Assembly: GCA_964035795.1 (NCBI GenBank)
Contig: OZ038320.1
Coordinates: 11,506,118 to 11,570,117 of the forward strand
Reading direction: 5' to 3'
Source: Pterobdella sp. o SKG-2022
Taxonomy: Eukaryota > Annelida > Clitellata > Hirudinida > Piscicolidae
DNA length: 64,000 nucleotides
Below, piece by piece: positions 11,470-56,600 of the stretch; position 1 is the first letter of the stretch, and each line of letters begins with the position of its first letter. The translations under genes were made by a program, and so were the position numbers. A model generated the notes under the pieces. That model ran no database searches. It had not been told where the DNA came from and saw only the letters and a list, made by a program, of their open reading frames with translations.

Positions 11470-12660
11470 GGTAGGTCTTCAAAAGTCCTTGCACATCGGT
11501 ACTTGAGTTTGTCCGGATTTTTGAAAAGTCCGGAAAATCGAAGATTTATCTGAACATAACCATTTTGAGTTGTTTTTAGATAACCTATTGTTTGGGAAAA
11601 TTCGATTGTAACTAGCTAAATTTAACAAAAAACTGAATTTTTTAAATAGAATTTGAATTTTTAAACTGAAAATTGATAGAAAATTAATATATACAACAAC
11701 GAATTTGTTCAATGCAAAACTTTACCGTTAGTGCCGACTTGGTTGAAATTTGCCTTTCAATAGATTAAAAAAATTTCAGCCGAATATATTATTTTCTTGA
11801 TGGCATCGCTGTGGAATCTGCATTTAACTTGTTTCACAGATGGATTGGCGAGAAAACTTTTAAAGCTTTTCCACTATCTCCATCAACCACTTTGCATCGA
11901 TAACGCGTTAATTTCAAGTTGAATTTCAAAATCTTTTTCTTGAATCCATAATTTGACCAAAAACAACAAATTCGTTAACTTTTATGAGAGGAAATTTTGC
12001 ACATAGATTTTAGACATAATTAGTAAGATATAAAAAATTCTTGTATGTGTACGCATGAAAACATTTTGTTACAATAAGATATGCTTCACTAACATACCTT
12101 AACAGGCCTTTTGCCATGATTTGAAGCAACCACTCCACTTAAACTGTATGACTTGTGAATAATTACGAGAAAAATCGTGTTTGTTTAATCGATCCCAAAA
12201 TAATCTTACTCCGATGGAATAGCTTGTATTCTTTCACATTACCACCACCCAGTCGATATATCTGAATGAAATGATTCCAAAATTTCTTTTGAATTATTTT
12301 GAAAATACAAATAAAAAAAAGATAAATTAGATAGTCGAAAATTAAATTGGAATATTCTCAAACTTAGACATGTCAAAACTTTTCAACTCAAAACCAACAT
12401 CTATCTTAGCATGCTCACACATGGTTATCGTTAGTATTGACTTTTGAACAGTCAAAAATACTCACTTCAACCTTTAACTTTCAAAAAAGTTGACTTTTTT
12501 AGCTAAATTTTTAAAAAATATTCTATCAAAAAGACTGGCTTTTTTGGGAATTTAACGTTTAGACGTTACATAAAAACATTTTCAAAATCCGATACGAAAA
12601 TTATTTCGAGGTCAGTGAAAGGTCCGGATTTCTAACAACCGGATTTTTGAGGGCTTACTG
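11470..12660. mobile_element. degenerate pogo/Tigger-like DNA element (TA-flanked)
   Basis: The left end after TA (11468-11469) reads CGGTAGGTCTTCAAAAGTCC. The right end before TA (12661-12662), in reverse complement, reads CAGTAAGCCCTCAAAAATCC. The two match at about 15 of 20 positions. CCGGA-type motifs follow both ends (about 11510-11535 and 12620-12645), as in ends of pogo/Tigger elements of the Tc1/mariner superfamily, which duplicate TA. The 1.19-kb interior has no long ORF; a 77-codon minus-strand ORF at 11479-11712 overlaps the end and is not transposase-like. It is probably a non-autonomous or badly decayed copy. Confidence 0.55.
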
Positions 12661-12662
12661 TA

Positions 12663-15600
12663 CCAATTTAAAATTTATTCAAAAAATAACTTTATTAATT
12701 TTTTTTACATAATAGAAATAGATGATTCACCGAAAAATAAAACTAAGAAATAATACTAGTAGCCTTCTTTTAGTACTTGTATTATCAATTTAACGTTCGG
12801 ACTCACAGTCGGTAGTGAAGCGATCTTCGTAACATTCCTTTAATGTCGATACCCATATATCCATCACGGTTTCAAAAAAATAAGTCATTTCTTGAAAACA
12901 ATGTGTAAAATTAAATTCATTTTTATTCAAGGATATTTAGATTCAGATGGTATTTTTTTCTCATCTCTTCAAAACCCTAGTAAGCTTAAATATTCTTTTT
13001 TGCAGAAATTCAATTAAGGCTCACAAAAACTGAAAAAAAAGAAAAAAAAGATTAAAAACATTGAAATATGCAAAAATAGCTTGTTTAAAGGTACATTACT
13101 CCTTTGTTGCAGAATGAAATTTGAATAAAAATTTAGATTACACGAGTTGCTAATGAAACCAGCACAAAAACAAAACAGTGTGTAAATGACTTTAGAAATT
13201 TTTGATTAATTCAAAAAATTATGGAAATATATATTTTTAAAATGGAACTTAGGTGGATGCAGCAACGAATAATAAATATGAATTTTTGAAGGTTCTTAAC
13301 CTTCAAAAAGTTTTCTAGAATACATTTTTCTCACATAAATGCTTTATGGCATCGGCTCGAAAAAGTGATTTTATTTGGTCACACAAATCATTTCATGAAA
13401 TATCATTGAAATTCAACTATAACTAAAATAAATTCAACCGAAAAAGCAAGGTCGTACCATGAATATACATTAAAAATATAAATATTAATTATAGATGAAA
13501 CTTCTGGAAAACTACACTGCATCAAATAAGCACAAACAAACCTAATAATATTCAAGGAGCGTTGTGATTTGTAGTCATATAGGCAGTGTTGACACACTGA
13601 TATGCTAACCTCCTCTGCATTACGTGCATTGTCCTACTAACGCACTTCGTTTCTCGTTTTACTTATATAGTATTCTTGAGCAAAATTGTATAATGTTTAT
13701 TATAGTAGTTCATCTTCATGCATTGACTTTGGCATTGTTTAAAGCTATTGAATATTTAATGTTACATTCAGTTTACTACTGGAAGTACAGTTTTTTGAGA
13801 GTTTATATAATATATAAAAATAAAAATAAAGTATATTAAAGAAGGAATTGTATATATGCCACAAATTTTTTGCATATTTATATGTGCGCGTGAAATGTTG
13901 AAGAGGTTCAAAGGATGGTGGAAGGCTTTTTGAATTCATGAAAAAACTATTTATGCTTCAGGAAATTCAATTGCAGTTGAAAATTATTAAATAATTTTGT
14001 ATTCCTTTTTAGAAGAAAGTTATATAAAATATCTTGATAATATTAAATATAAAAGTTTAAACTTGTGAAAATTTATAAATTAAAGTTCTTAAAATTCGTA
14101 TTAAGCCACGAAAATTTTTAGTTGAAACTATTTGAATCTAAAAAGAGTTGATACTGAAATGATAAAAGCTAGAAAATTAGAAAGTTCAACATTTTGCAAG
14201 ATATCGGTTACTTTTAGATTGAAATTAAATTAAATTAGCTGGAATTTTGTTGAATAGCCCACAAAGGAGTAAATGAGATTGAAAGAAGTGAACGATTTTA
14301 TCAGAGGTAAGTTCTAATAAAACAACCCCAACAACAAATGCCACAACAGTCCTTTGATGTGAATACTTGGAGGCACAATAAAATTCAGTGTTATAATTTA
14401 AAATTTCCATTTTTTAATGAAAATAATAAAAAAAACGCATAAATAGTTGCAAAGTATGTCTAAATAATTTAAAAACATGCTGTAACCACACCTTGTTATT
14501 TTAAAATGTAAATCTGAAAAGTTTTGAAATACATTAATGCTCATTGCCACACACTTGCTCCTCAACACTTCACAAAAACATTTAAAAAGATTTTAGCGCT
14601 GTTTTTATCATTCCAATTTATCTTCAATATTTTTTTCTGCCTTCAACTTCATAAATGTTCGATGCTTAATTTAAAAACATAGAAAACTACTTGGAAGTGT
14701 TATGAACAAAAAAAATAAGATTTTTTATAATGATAAAAATTATGTGCAATGATAATGAAACCCCTATATTCTTAATAACAGTTGATGTCAAATTTATAAG
14801 TTCTTCGGCGGATCCTTATCTGAAGCATACATCTCGGTCCTTTATGGCTTTAATTTCAAAATCAATTTGAAACTGCCTTTAATTATTAGTATTTGAACTT
14901 TCATTTAAAAGGTTAAAAAAAATAACTTAAAAAACGTATAAATATTTCTTGAAAAAATTCAGAATTAAAACTATATTCTATTAATTTCATTGAATCGTGG
15001 CATTAAAGATTTATAACTTACTCGTTATATCTTATTGAATTTCCTAGTAGTATATTGAATTTTATCGAATAGTATGCTTTTGTATCATAAGAGGATTGAT
15101 ACTGTTTTTAATGATCTTTGGGATGCCATTTTGTCCAATTATTAAGAGCGTTAAATTACCAAATTACACATAAAAGAACCTTTATTACCTCTGTTTGTGA
15201 AAAAATGGACGATAAACTCTAATAAGAAATATTGATTAGGAAAAGTTTAGTATAAAATGAAATTTTCAGAAAAAGAAATGAATTAAACTAATAAAAACTA
15301 AAAGCCCGCAATTTTAATGCCTGACTAAAGTGTAATGCTTTGAAGAATACATATTTCTCTTTATGATTCCATTTAAATGAAATATTTAAAAATCTTCAAA
15401 ATAAAGATTTAGAAGTCTTAAAATTTCTGTAAAGCTCATTTGTATAATATTAAAAAGATATTTAATTATTTATTTCCATGTTTTATATGAAGCCTTTGGC
15501 TGTATTAATGTCAAAAAATTTTAGTTAATTTGAAGAAAAGTTTTTAAAACCAGTTTATGACTATTTTTAAAAGTATAATAGAGCTCTTGCACAAAAATTT

Positions 15601-16018
15601 AAACGGAAAGATGATATTTCTGAGCATAGTGAACAACTAATAAGTGACAGTCGAATGAAAATCTTTTACTAAAATGAAGTAGGAAAATTTCCCACAAGAT
15701 AAATTTGAAGAAGGACTCATTAAGATATATTTTTATTAATTTTTTATCAAGGTTTTGAGACGTGTTTATTAGCTAGCATCAATCGCCATCAATTATCCGC
15801 CCTTGGATTATTTTTCATGCTGCCTTTAAACTACAAGATCCATTTAAATATTGTTTAGCCATTCATGATTTCATTATTCATGGAAATTTAACCATCATTG
15901 TATACTTGTTTAAGGCTTTTACACACTTTTAATGAAGTTTAAATTAAATTTTGTATTTAAATATCAACATTCATTCAACTAAAATTATTAAACATATAAA
16001 CTTAAACCGCAGATTAGA
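12663..16018. other. AT-rich intergenic sequence upstream of the glutamate receptor
   Basis: No credible gene, repeat boundary or core promoter motif was recognised. The receptor promoter and any non-coding 5' exons presumably lie in or near this stretch. Confidence 0.5.
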
Positions 16019-49082
<33,064 letters not shown>

Positions 49083-50526
49083 TATTACATAAACTATTTT
49101 ATTACTCGTTACACTAATCATTAGTTTATTATTATAATTGTTGCTATGAATAGCTTGAGTTCGTCATAAGTGACTTTTGCAGAAGACAACCACCATAGCG
49201 TTTTCAATCTTTTTTTCAATACCATTGCAGTCCTTTGTTTGACAGCTCTAAACGAGTTTGTGATTGATAGTTCTTCAACATTCCAACATCATCATTATCA
49301 TCACGAGTATTATTTTTCCTTCAGTATTCCATTAACACTATTATAAATGAAGTATTTTTGATCTTTGTACGAATATAAGTGAAAAAAATGCCGTTGAAGA
49401 AATGTATTTGTAGATGTAACCATGAAACCTGAAGCATTTTTAGGTTTTATGGGAGGAATGTTAAAAATGAATAGACCATTTTAATAGTTAAATTTGACTT
49501 TCAAATGAGATTAACTAAACAAGTGAATATGAAAATTCAGAAAAATTTGAATAAGGAAGGGTTTTTTTATCAGTAATTGTTTTTCTCCAATTAAAATCAT
49601 TATTTATGAATAATTCATGAACAAACTTTTTTACTTATTAAAATTTTGCTTTCAATTCTTTATGATATTCTTTGTAAAGAAAAACTTTATTTTTGTGAGA
49701 TAGTAGTTCTTTAGTTTTTATAACAACTTCACCAACAGAAGGTATTCAATGCTTAGCCAATAGACCATCGTGTTATAATTTTTATTAATTGACCTTTTCA
49801 TTTCAATTTTAAATATTTAATAAAATTTATCTTTTTTACTTTATCACTCAATAAAAGACAAAATTCCCTTAAATTTCATTTACGAATTGTAAAAGCTCAT
49901 TATTCATATTTAATTCTGTTTATTTAAACATTAATTCAAGAAATTCTGAATGTATATTGATCGAACTACACACATTGACTAAGTACATTTATGCCATCAT
50001 ATTGCAGCATTAGTCAAAGTGCTTGTTTTTCTAGGAACCGGCCATTAACCATTGCAGTTCTTTCATTTTTTATCTCTTATTATTAAAATAAATAAACTGT
50101 TTAAAACTCTTCTCATTCGTGAATAAAGTCAAAACGATAAAAGCATTTCATGTTTCCATGTTATTAGAAGCTTGAAGATACCGCTAATTTTGAATCTCGC
50201 CAGAACCATTTGGAAGCTTTAGTGTTTTAGTTCAATCTTTTCATTGTGGAAGTAATGGTGTTTTTTTAACTTCTATTTAAAATATTCAGATCGACGTAAT
50301 ATAATGAAATCAATTAAATTATATCAGTTTACAAACAACACACTGACAGAATTAAGAAATTGAAGATTATGAACACCACACCATCATAAGCACTACTTAA
50401 TACATTCTTATGTAAATACTCAAAACAAAATTTTATAAATTCTAAAAAAAAACGTCTCAAAATTCGAAATTTTGATAACATTTTATATCACTTTTAAACA
50501 AATAATCATGAAAAACTAAAAGTGCA
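49083..50526. other. convergent intergenic region between receptor and muscle gene
   Basis: Both genes end here, from opposite sides. A TTTATT at 49781-49786 could be a minus-strand AATAAA for the muscle gene, in which case the two 3' UTRs would overlap or abut. No ORF of interest. Confidence 0.5.
49819..49855 (+). terminator. candidate poly(A) signals of the glutamate receptor
   Basis: AATAAA at 49819-49824 and again at 49850-49855, about 740-770 bases past the stop codon. No closer canonical hexamer was seen, so the 3' UTR may be long. Confidence 0.35.
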
Positions 50527-50645
50527 TCAAGATTTGCCAGGGTTGACAGAATCTCTCGGTAGGGACATACGCATCAAGTCATCATCATCGCCATTAGACT
50601 TCACACTCACTGACCTCCGAGACCTTCTAGCTTTCCAAGAAAATG
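50527..50645 (-). CDS. muscle gene: last exon, basic-acidic tail and stop
   Basis: TFSWKARRSRRSVSVKSNGD, then DDDLMRMSLPRDSVNPGKS and TGA (50527-50529). The Arg/Ser-rich run resembles a phosphorylation site cluster. It makes this an early C-terminus after a single Ig, shorter than the five-Ig end of classical twitchin. Confidence 0.85.
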
Positions 50646-53600
50646 CTGTAAAATTCACACGTTTTAGAAAAAAATTTCCGTTCAAAAATTAAAAATGATC
50701 TTGAAATGTAATTTTCAAAAGTACTCTATAACACATCGTTGCATGGACGCATATTTGAATGCAAGCAATATTGGAGATTTTTTAATAAAAATCATGAAGA
50801 TAATAACTGTTTTATGGTTTTCGGAAGGCAAAACTGGATTTTACTTTTTTTCAAGTAATTTTAGCTAAAAAGCTTTCAAAATATGCCAAAAAAATGTAAT
50901 GTTTTAATCTCATCACACAAAAAGCTTGGCGCGTAATCTTTTCGTTTTAATTTAGTATCAAAACAACTCTGGATTTTTCTTAATCCAATTAGAATTTTTC
51001 TTAAATTTATCCTAGCAGAATAATACTTAAGTCAATTATTTCAAAAACATATTTCCTTTTTAAAATTTGTTCTAAACCAATTAATTTTCACAAAATAAAC
51101 TTTAGTGGAAAGCAAAAAATTACTTTGGACGCTAAGTTCTCCAGAAGTAGAACAACACCCCAAAGAGTTGCTCGCCTTGCATTCGTACGTGCCTTGCAAG
51201 CAATTTGTACATTTCAACACTTATGCTTCAATAATTATACAATAATCTTATAAAATAACAACTTTCAATGCAAAAAACATGCTTAGTTTTTATTTAGTGC
51301 AAAAAAATTAGAATTTTGATCTTGAAAATTGTTATATTAAAAGTTCCTGCGATGAAGAACAATATTGAAACTCATATAATAGAAATTCACCGGCATCTTC
51401 TTCAGTAACATCGTTTATACTCAGCATTGCGACCCCGTTCTTGCTCCAGAACCCCCACTTGCTCATGATGTTAGCCATTCCTGCCAGCTTCGACGTCTCT
51501 TCTTCTAACTTCTTGTTTTCATGGTACCTACAAAAGTTATCAAATTTCTCATATCTCAATTTGTCTTTGATGGGAAAAAGTTATCAATAATTTATTTAAT
51601 CGATGAGTAACTTGACTCAAAACCAAGGAAAAAAAGTGTTTTAAATTTTATGAATGTTGAGAAACAATTATGGGTAGTGTTTGGAAAATATTATCAATTA
51701 AATATTTAATACAAAAAACAATTTTTTACGCTAAGTTATATTGAAATAAATCATGTTAACTGATCGTACAAAGCTTTGTTACACTAATATATTTTAGATA
51801 AAAACGCAATGTCAAATAACCAAAACGATTAAAATTTGTGAATGTTAGAAACCAATGATTCTATCTTGTTTCATTTGACACTAAAAAACACTTATTTTGA
51901 AACAGATCTTTTAAGTCAATATAAGCCACTTACCATTCGACAGTGGGATCAGGCCTGCCTTGAAACTTGCATTTGAACCGTGCAACACTGCCTTCATACA
52001 CCTCTGAATTGCTGAGTTCGGTCATCACTGCCGGAGCTTGGTCGGGTAGTTCTGAGGGGCATCATTAATTGAAGACTAATTTATGTACAAGAAGTGTTTA
52101 ATATTGTAACTATGGAGTTTAATGAAATTTCAATAAATAATCGGATGTTGATTATTTTTATTGCATACAAACTACGCAAATTCTCGTACTTTAAATTTAA
52201 TTACAAAGCAGTTGTAGGGTTACAAATTCTTATGATATTTTGAAAGCAGTTCTCACCCATAGTGATGTCCCGTTCAAAATCTTTAGAGTTGTTTGCAATC
52301 CTCAGAAAGTCTTCTCCTTCATGTGCTAGGAAACCAATGGCAATCACGTCATTGTCTCGGTCCAGCTTGAAGTTTCAAAAAAATTTCAAACGAAGTCTCA
52401 AAAATCTCAAACATGAGATATTTTAGTGAGGATGAGATAGTTAAAGATTTTTAACCAGTTTTAATCAAAGGTGGAAAAATTTTAAATTGAAAATCTAAAT
52501 CACTTGAGAAAGCAGTTGGTTCAGAGATTCAATGCTTCCACTCGACAGCTGTTGATCCTTTAATTCTTTCTCAGCATCGCCCTTTATGATAGTTTAATTG
52601 CTTTTAATTTTGATATTTCAATGAATTGTTGATTTATCTATGAATTTAAGCACATATTTGTTGATAAGTGGATTTTGTATTGATATTATAACTTGAAACA
52701 TGAAGTGTAAGACTGACGTTCAGCCAAGAATGGCACAAAGCTTCATTAATTGTCATTCTTTTATGCGAGTCTTTCACCAAACACCTTTGAACATATAAAA
52801 TATATAAACTCATATGTATGAGTATATAATTATGTAAAATAAATGTATTTAAAAAGAAAATAATTTTTTGAAAACTTTATAAAAATGAAATAATGCAATA
52901 AATTCCGATATCATGATAAGATAAACAATGTGATTGAAACATAATAAATTTTAGAAAAATTATACAAAACTAAAACAGTATTGAAAAAGCAAAATAAAAA
53001 AAAAGTGAGGTGATAAACAAATTTTAAGCACATGGCTACTCTAACCTGCTTATCCAATCGTGACAGTGGTCGGAAGCCTCTTTCAATAATTTAGCAATAC
53101 AAGCTTTACTGAAGAGATCGTGGTTTGACAATATATTCTCCGATACTTCTTCAACTGTTTTGCCAGGCACCAGATGTTTTCCTGAAATTCTGTAAAATTA
53201 GAGGTATTTTTTGAAAAGTTTATTAATTTTAAAAAAATTTAATAATTAAATTTCGAATATTTACTGAACTCTCGCTTAAATGATTTAAATAATCTGAAAA
53301 ATTCAAACAAAAACAATCAACTGACATATTAAAAGCTAAAATGCCAAGACTCCACATATCGGAAGCAAAAGAAACTGGAGAAAACTTCAGAATTTCGGGA
53401 GGAAGGTGGTTAACAGAAGAGTGGTAGACTTTGGTGCATCGATCAGCTACTAATAACTTTGTTGACCCCAAACCACACAATTTCAACTTTTTGGATGAGC
53501 TTGTTTCAAAAATTATCGTTTCAGGCTGTAAAATAAGGTCATTTTTATTTAAAGCAATATATTTCTAGATAGGCATTTCCAATTGAAAATTTTTTATTGG

Positions 53601-56600
53601 CAAATCTTTTAATTTAATAATTCTATATTAGAACCTTAATATCTAAATGGAGTAAATTGTTTTCGTGCAGATATTTGATTGCATTGCAAATCTGTTTCAT
53701 GTACTCGATGCGCTTCAACTCCGTGTGTCGGCATTGACTTTCATCGGCTAAACGTGTCAATAAATCTGGTCCAGATAGTCTTTAAGAGGTTATAAAAATA
53801 AAACTATTCAATTATTGAGTATTTATAAAATTTTCAAAACTTAGTTTATGTAGAAGCCTGAAAGAAAAAAAATATCGAAAGATAATTGCTAGAAAGATTT
53901 GTAAAATAAAAAAAATTTCTTCATATGATTCAAATTTTAAAATTCAATAAGAAAAGCAAATGTTTTGCTTACAATTCGAAAATTGATGCAATTTCTCCAT
54001 CAGTTTCATAAGCATCTTGCAACACAAGAATATTAGGATGTCTCAGATTATTTATAATGGAAATTTCTTGTTTCAAAAGCATTTTATCTAATGGCGTGGT
54101 CATCACAAAACGAGCTAGCCAGCTATCTCCACTTACCCTGTCTTCAGCTCTGTGCATAGCTCCGAATGGTCCCCTAGTTTTAATATAAGTTTATTAAGAC
54201 GAGCTTTAACTACGGTTTAAGGTAACTCATGATTTTACCTGGATATTTCTTCATATATCTTGTATTTGGAACTAAGAGCTGTTTCACATTTCAATCTACT
54301 CACGTCTATTTGATTACGTTCGCAGCCACTTTTAACTGGAAAAAAAACAGACAAATTTCTAATAACGTTTATAATATAAATAATTGTCCCACCATATTTG
54401 TCATATAAACTGGATTGTTGGAGTCTGAGTTTTTTAAGAGAAATTGCTTCTGAAGGAGGACTCCGTTCACTCAAACCAAATATGTTTTTGGCTCTCACAG
54501 CAAATGTGTACGTTCTGTTAGGAGCAAGACCTTTTATTTCACTTTTCGTTGTGTTACTTTTACCAACAGTTTTCCAGTTTTGCACATCTTTATCATCACT
54601 AATTTCAAGAATATACTCAACAATGGGTGACCCACCGTTGTCAGAGCATTCTAACCATTCCAATTTGCATGAACTATCAGAAACTTTTGTTACTTTGGGA
54701 GGGGTTTGTAGTTTAGCTGGTTTACCTGAAGTCATTAGATAATTTGTTATATTTTCATTTAAAATTGAAAACTTTAATGAATATCAATAAATTATATTAT
54801 ATAGTTACAAAGAATTAATTGAATAAATGGAAACTACAAACCAGTTACTGTAATGTCAAATTCAACTTGGTCAATGCCTAGATAGTTCTTAACTTTCACG
54901 GCATACGCTCCACTATCTTCTTTGGTAGAGTCTTTGATGCACAAAGTAACACTGTGTTCATCTTTTTCGAAGCTTATTCTTTCTGATTCTGTTATCAATT
55001 CACCAGCTTTGAACCATTCTACAGTAGGGAAAGGATTTGAGCTCAGTGGAATTCTTGCCTTTACTTTTGTTCCTCCAACAAATTGTAAATTTTCAAACGT
55101 TTTACTACTTGTGCGAAGTTTTGGTGGAACTGTAGGGAAGAAAAAATGAATGAGTAACACAAATTAATACAAACTTTATATACTATTTCAAAATTATAAC
55201 TTTACTCAACTTGATTATAAGTGAATTATAAAGATTGAAATAGAAAAGAAAGCCTTGAAACATACTATGCACATTTAAGGTAGCTCGAGATGAGGTGGTC
55301 AACAAGGGATTAAAAGCTCTACACTCCACTTCTCCACAGTCTTCTTCTTTAACATTCAGTATGAGGAAACAACTCTCACCAGTGTCTTTCTTCGTCACAA
55401 TTTCATGCCTAGCATCACTGAAAATCTCACTAAAGTTTTTGAACCTGAAAAATGATTTGCGTTTATAAACAGAAGTATGAATGAATTTGTATAGTTTTCT
55501 AACCATTTGATTTTTGGCAAAGGATTTCCAACAACTTTGCATTCAAAAACTGCGCATTCGTTTACTTTGACTATTTGATCTTTTAATTTCTTTATAAACC
55601 TAACAGCTTTTTCATCTTGAAAATGAAGATTTTATTACAATTTTGAATTTTACTTTTTTATACTTTTATAAATAAGACTTTTGATAATATGATTGATGGC
55701 TTAAGCTAAACCTTTAGATCGGAAGACGAATGGCTTGGAAGGATCGGAAGGGGCACTATTGCCTGATGTATTGCAAGCTAGAACTTTGAATTCATATTCC
55801 ACTTTTTCTTCCAAATCTTCCACAACTAATGGAGGACTTTTAACAATTTGTTGTATTACTTTGAACCGTTGTGGACCTCTCGTTTCTTTTCTCTCTACTA
55901 TGTAGTGCAACACACTATTCGGTTTATCGGTGGTCTTTTTGTTTTCTTCAAACAAAATAACATCAATTTGTGAACTTTTTGATAATTCACTTATCTCAAC
56001 TTTCCACTCCACTTTGCAGCTGTTATTTCCATCTAAATCTTCTAAAACAATGGGTTGGTTGGGCTTCGGAGGTACACCTTTAATTAAAAAATATTATATT
56101 AAAGTTTTGAAGTACTACAGTGCTTTCAAAACGAAAAGAATATTTTTACATCCAACAATCGTGCCATGCGTGTCATCAATCTCAAAAGGCTCGCATAGTT
56201 CTCTTGAAGGACATGTTTCTCCATCTTTCATCTCTACAGCCACTCTTAAGACATACTTTTTGTTTTTTGCTAGATCTCCTATCTCACATTCCATCACATC
56301 AAAAGGCAGTTTGGCTAATACTTTCCAATCATCTTCCCCTATAACACGTTTTTCTAATATATATCCAGATATTGTTTTCAACATTTTTTCATTCAAATTT
56401 TTTGGAGGCCACCACCTAGCTAATACTTCTTTGTTCGAGTCTCCTGCTGGTTCCACAATTAAATTACTTGGAGCGCAAGGAATAGTATCTGAAATTGACA
56501 AATACTAGCTTAAAGATTACTTTATGACAATTTCTCAAAAGGACAATTATAAAGTTTTTCACAACTATTATACCTTCAAAAAAAGGAATGCTTTCACTCA

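Noticed and set aside
53229..53325. Kinase exon running on past 53325 (VDCFCLNFSDY...)
   Set aside because: Neither the TCA|GTTGAT nor the later GTAAAT donor joins in phase with the next exon. Donor GTCAGT at 53325 restores the phase and the expected kinase sequence.
54398..56508. Several plus-strand ORFs across the muscle gene
   Set aside because: They are mirror frames of Ig, Fn3 and kinase exons on the minus strand, whose domain motifs and splice phases are clear.
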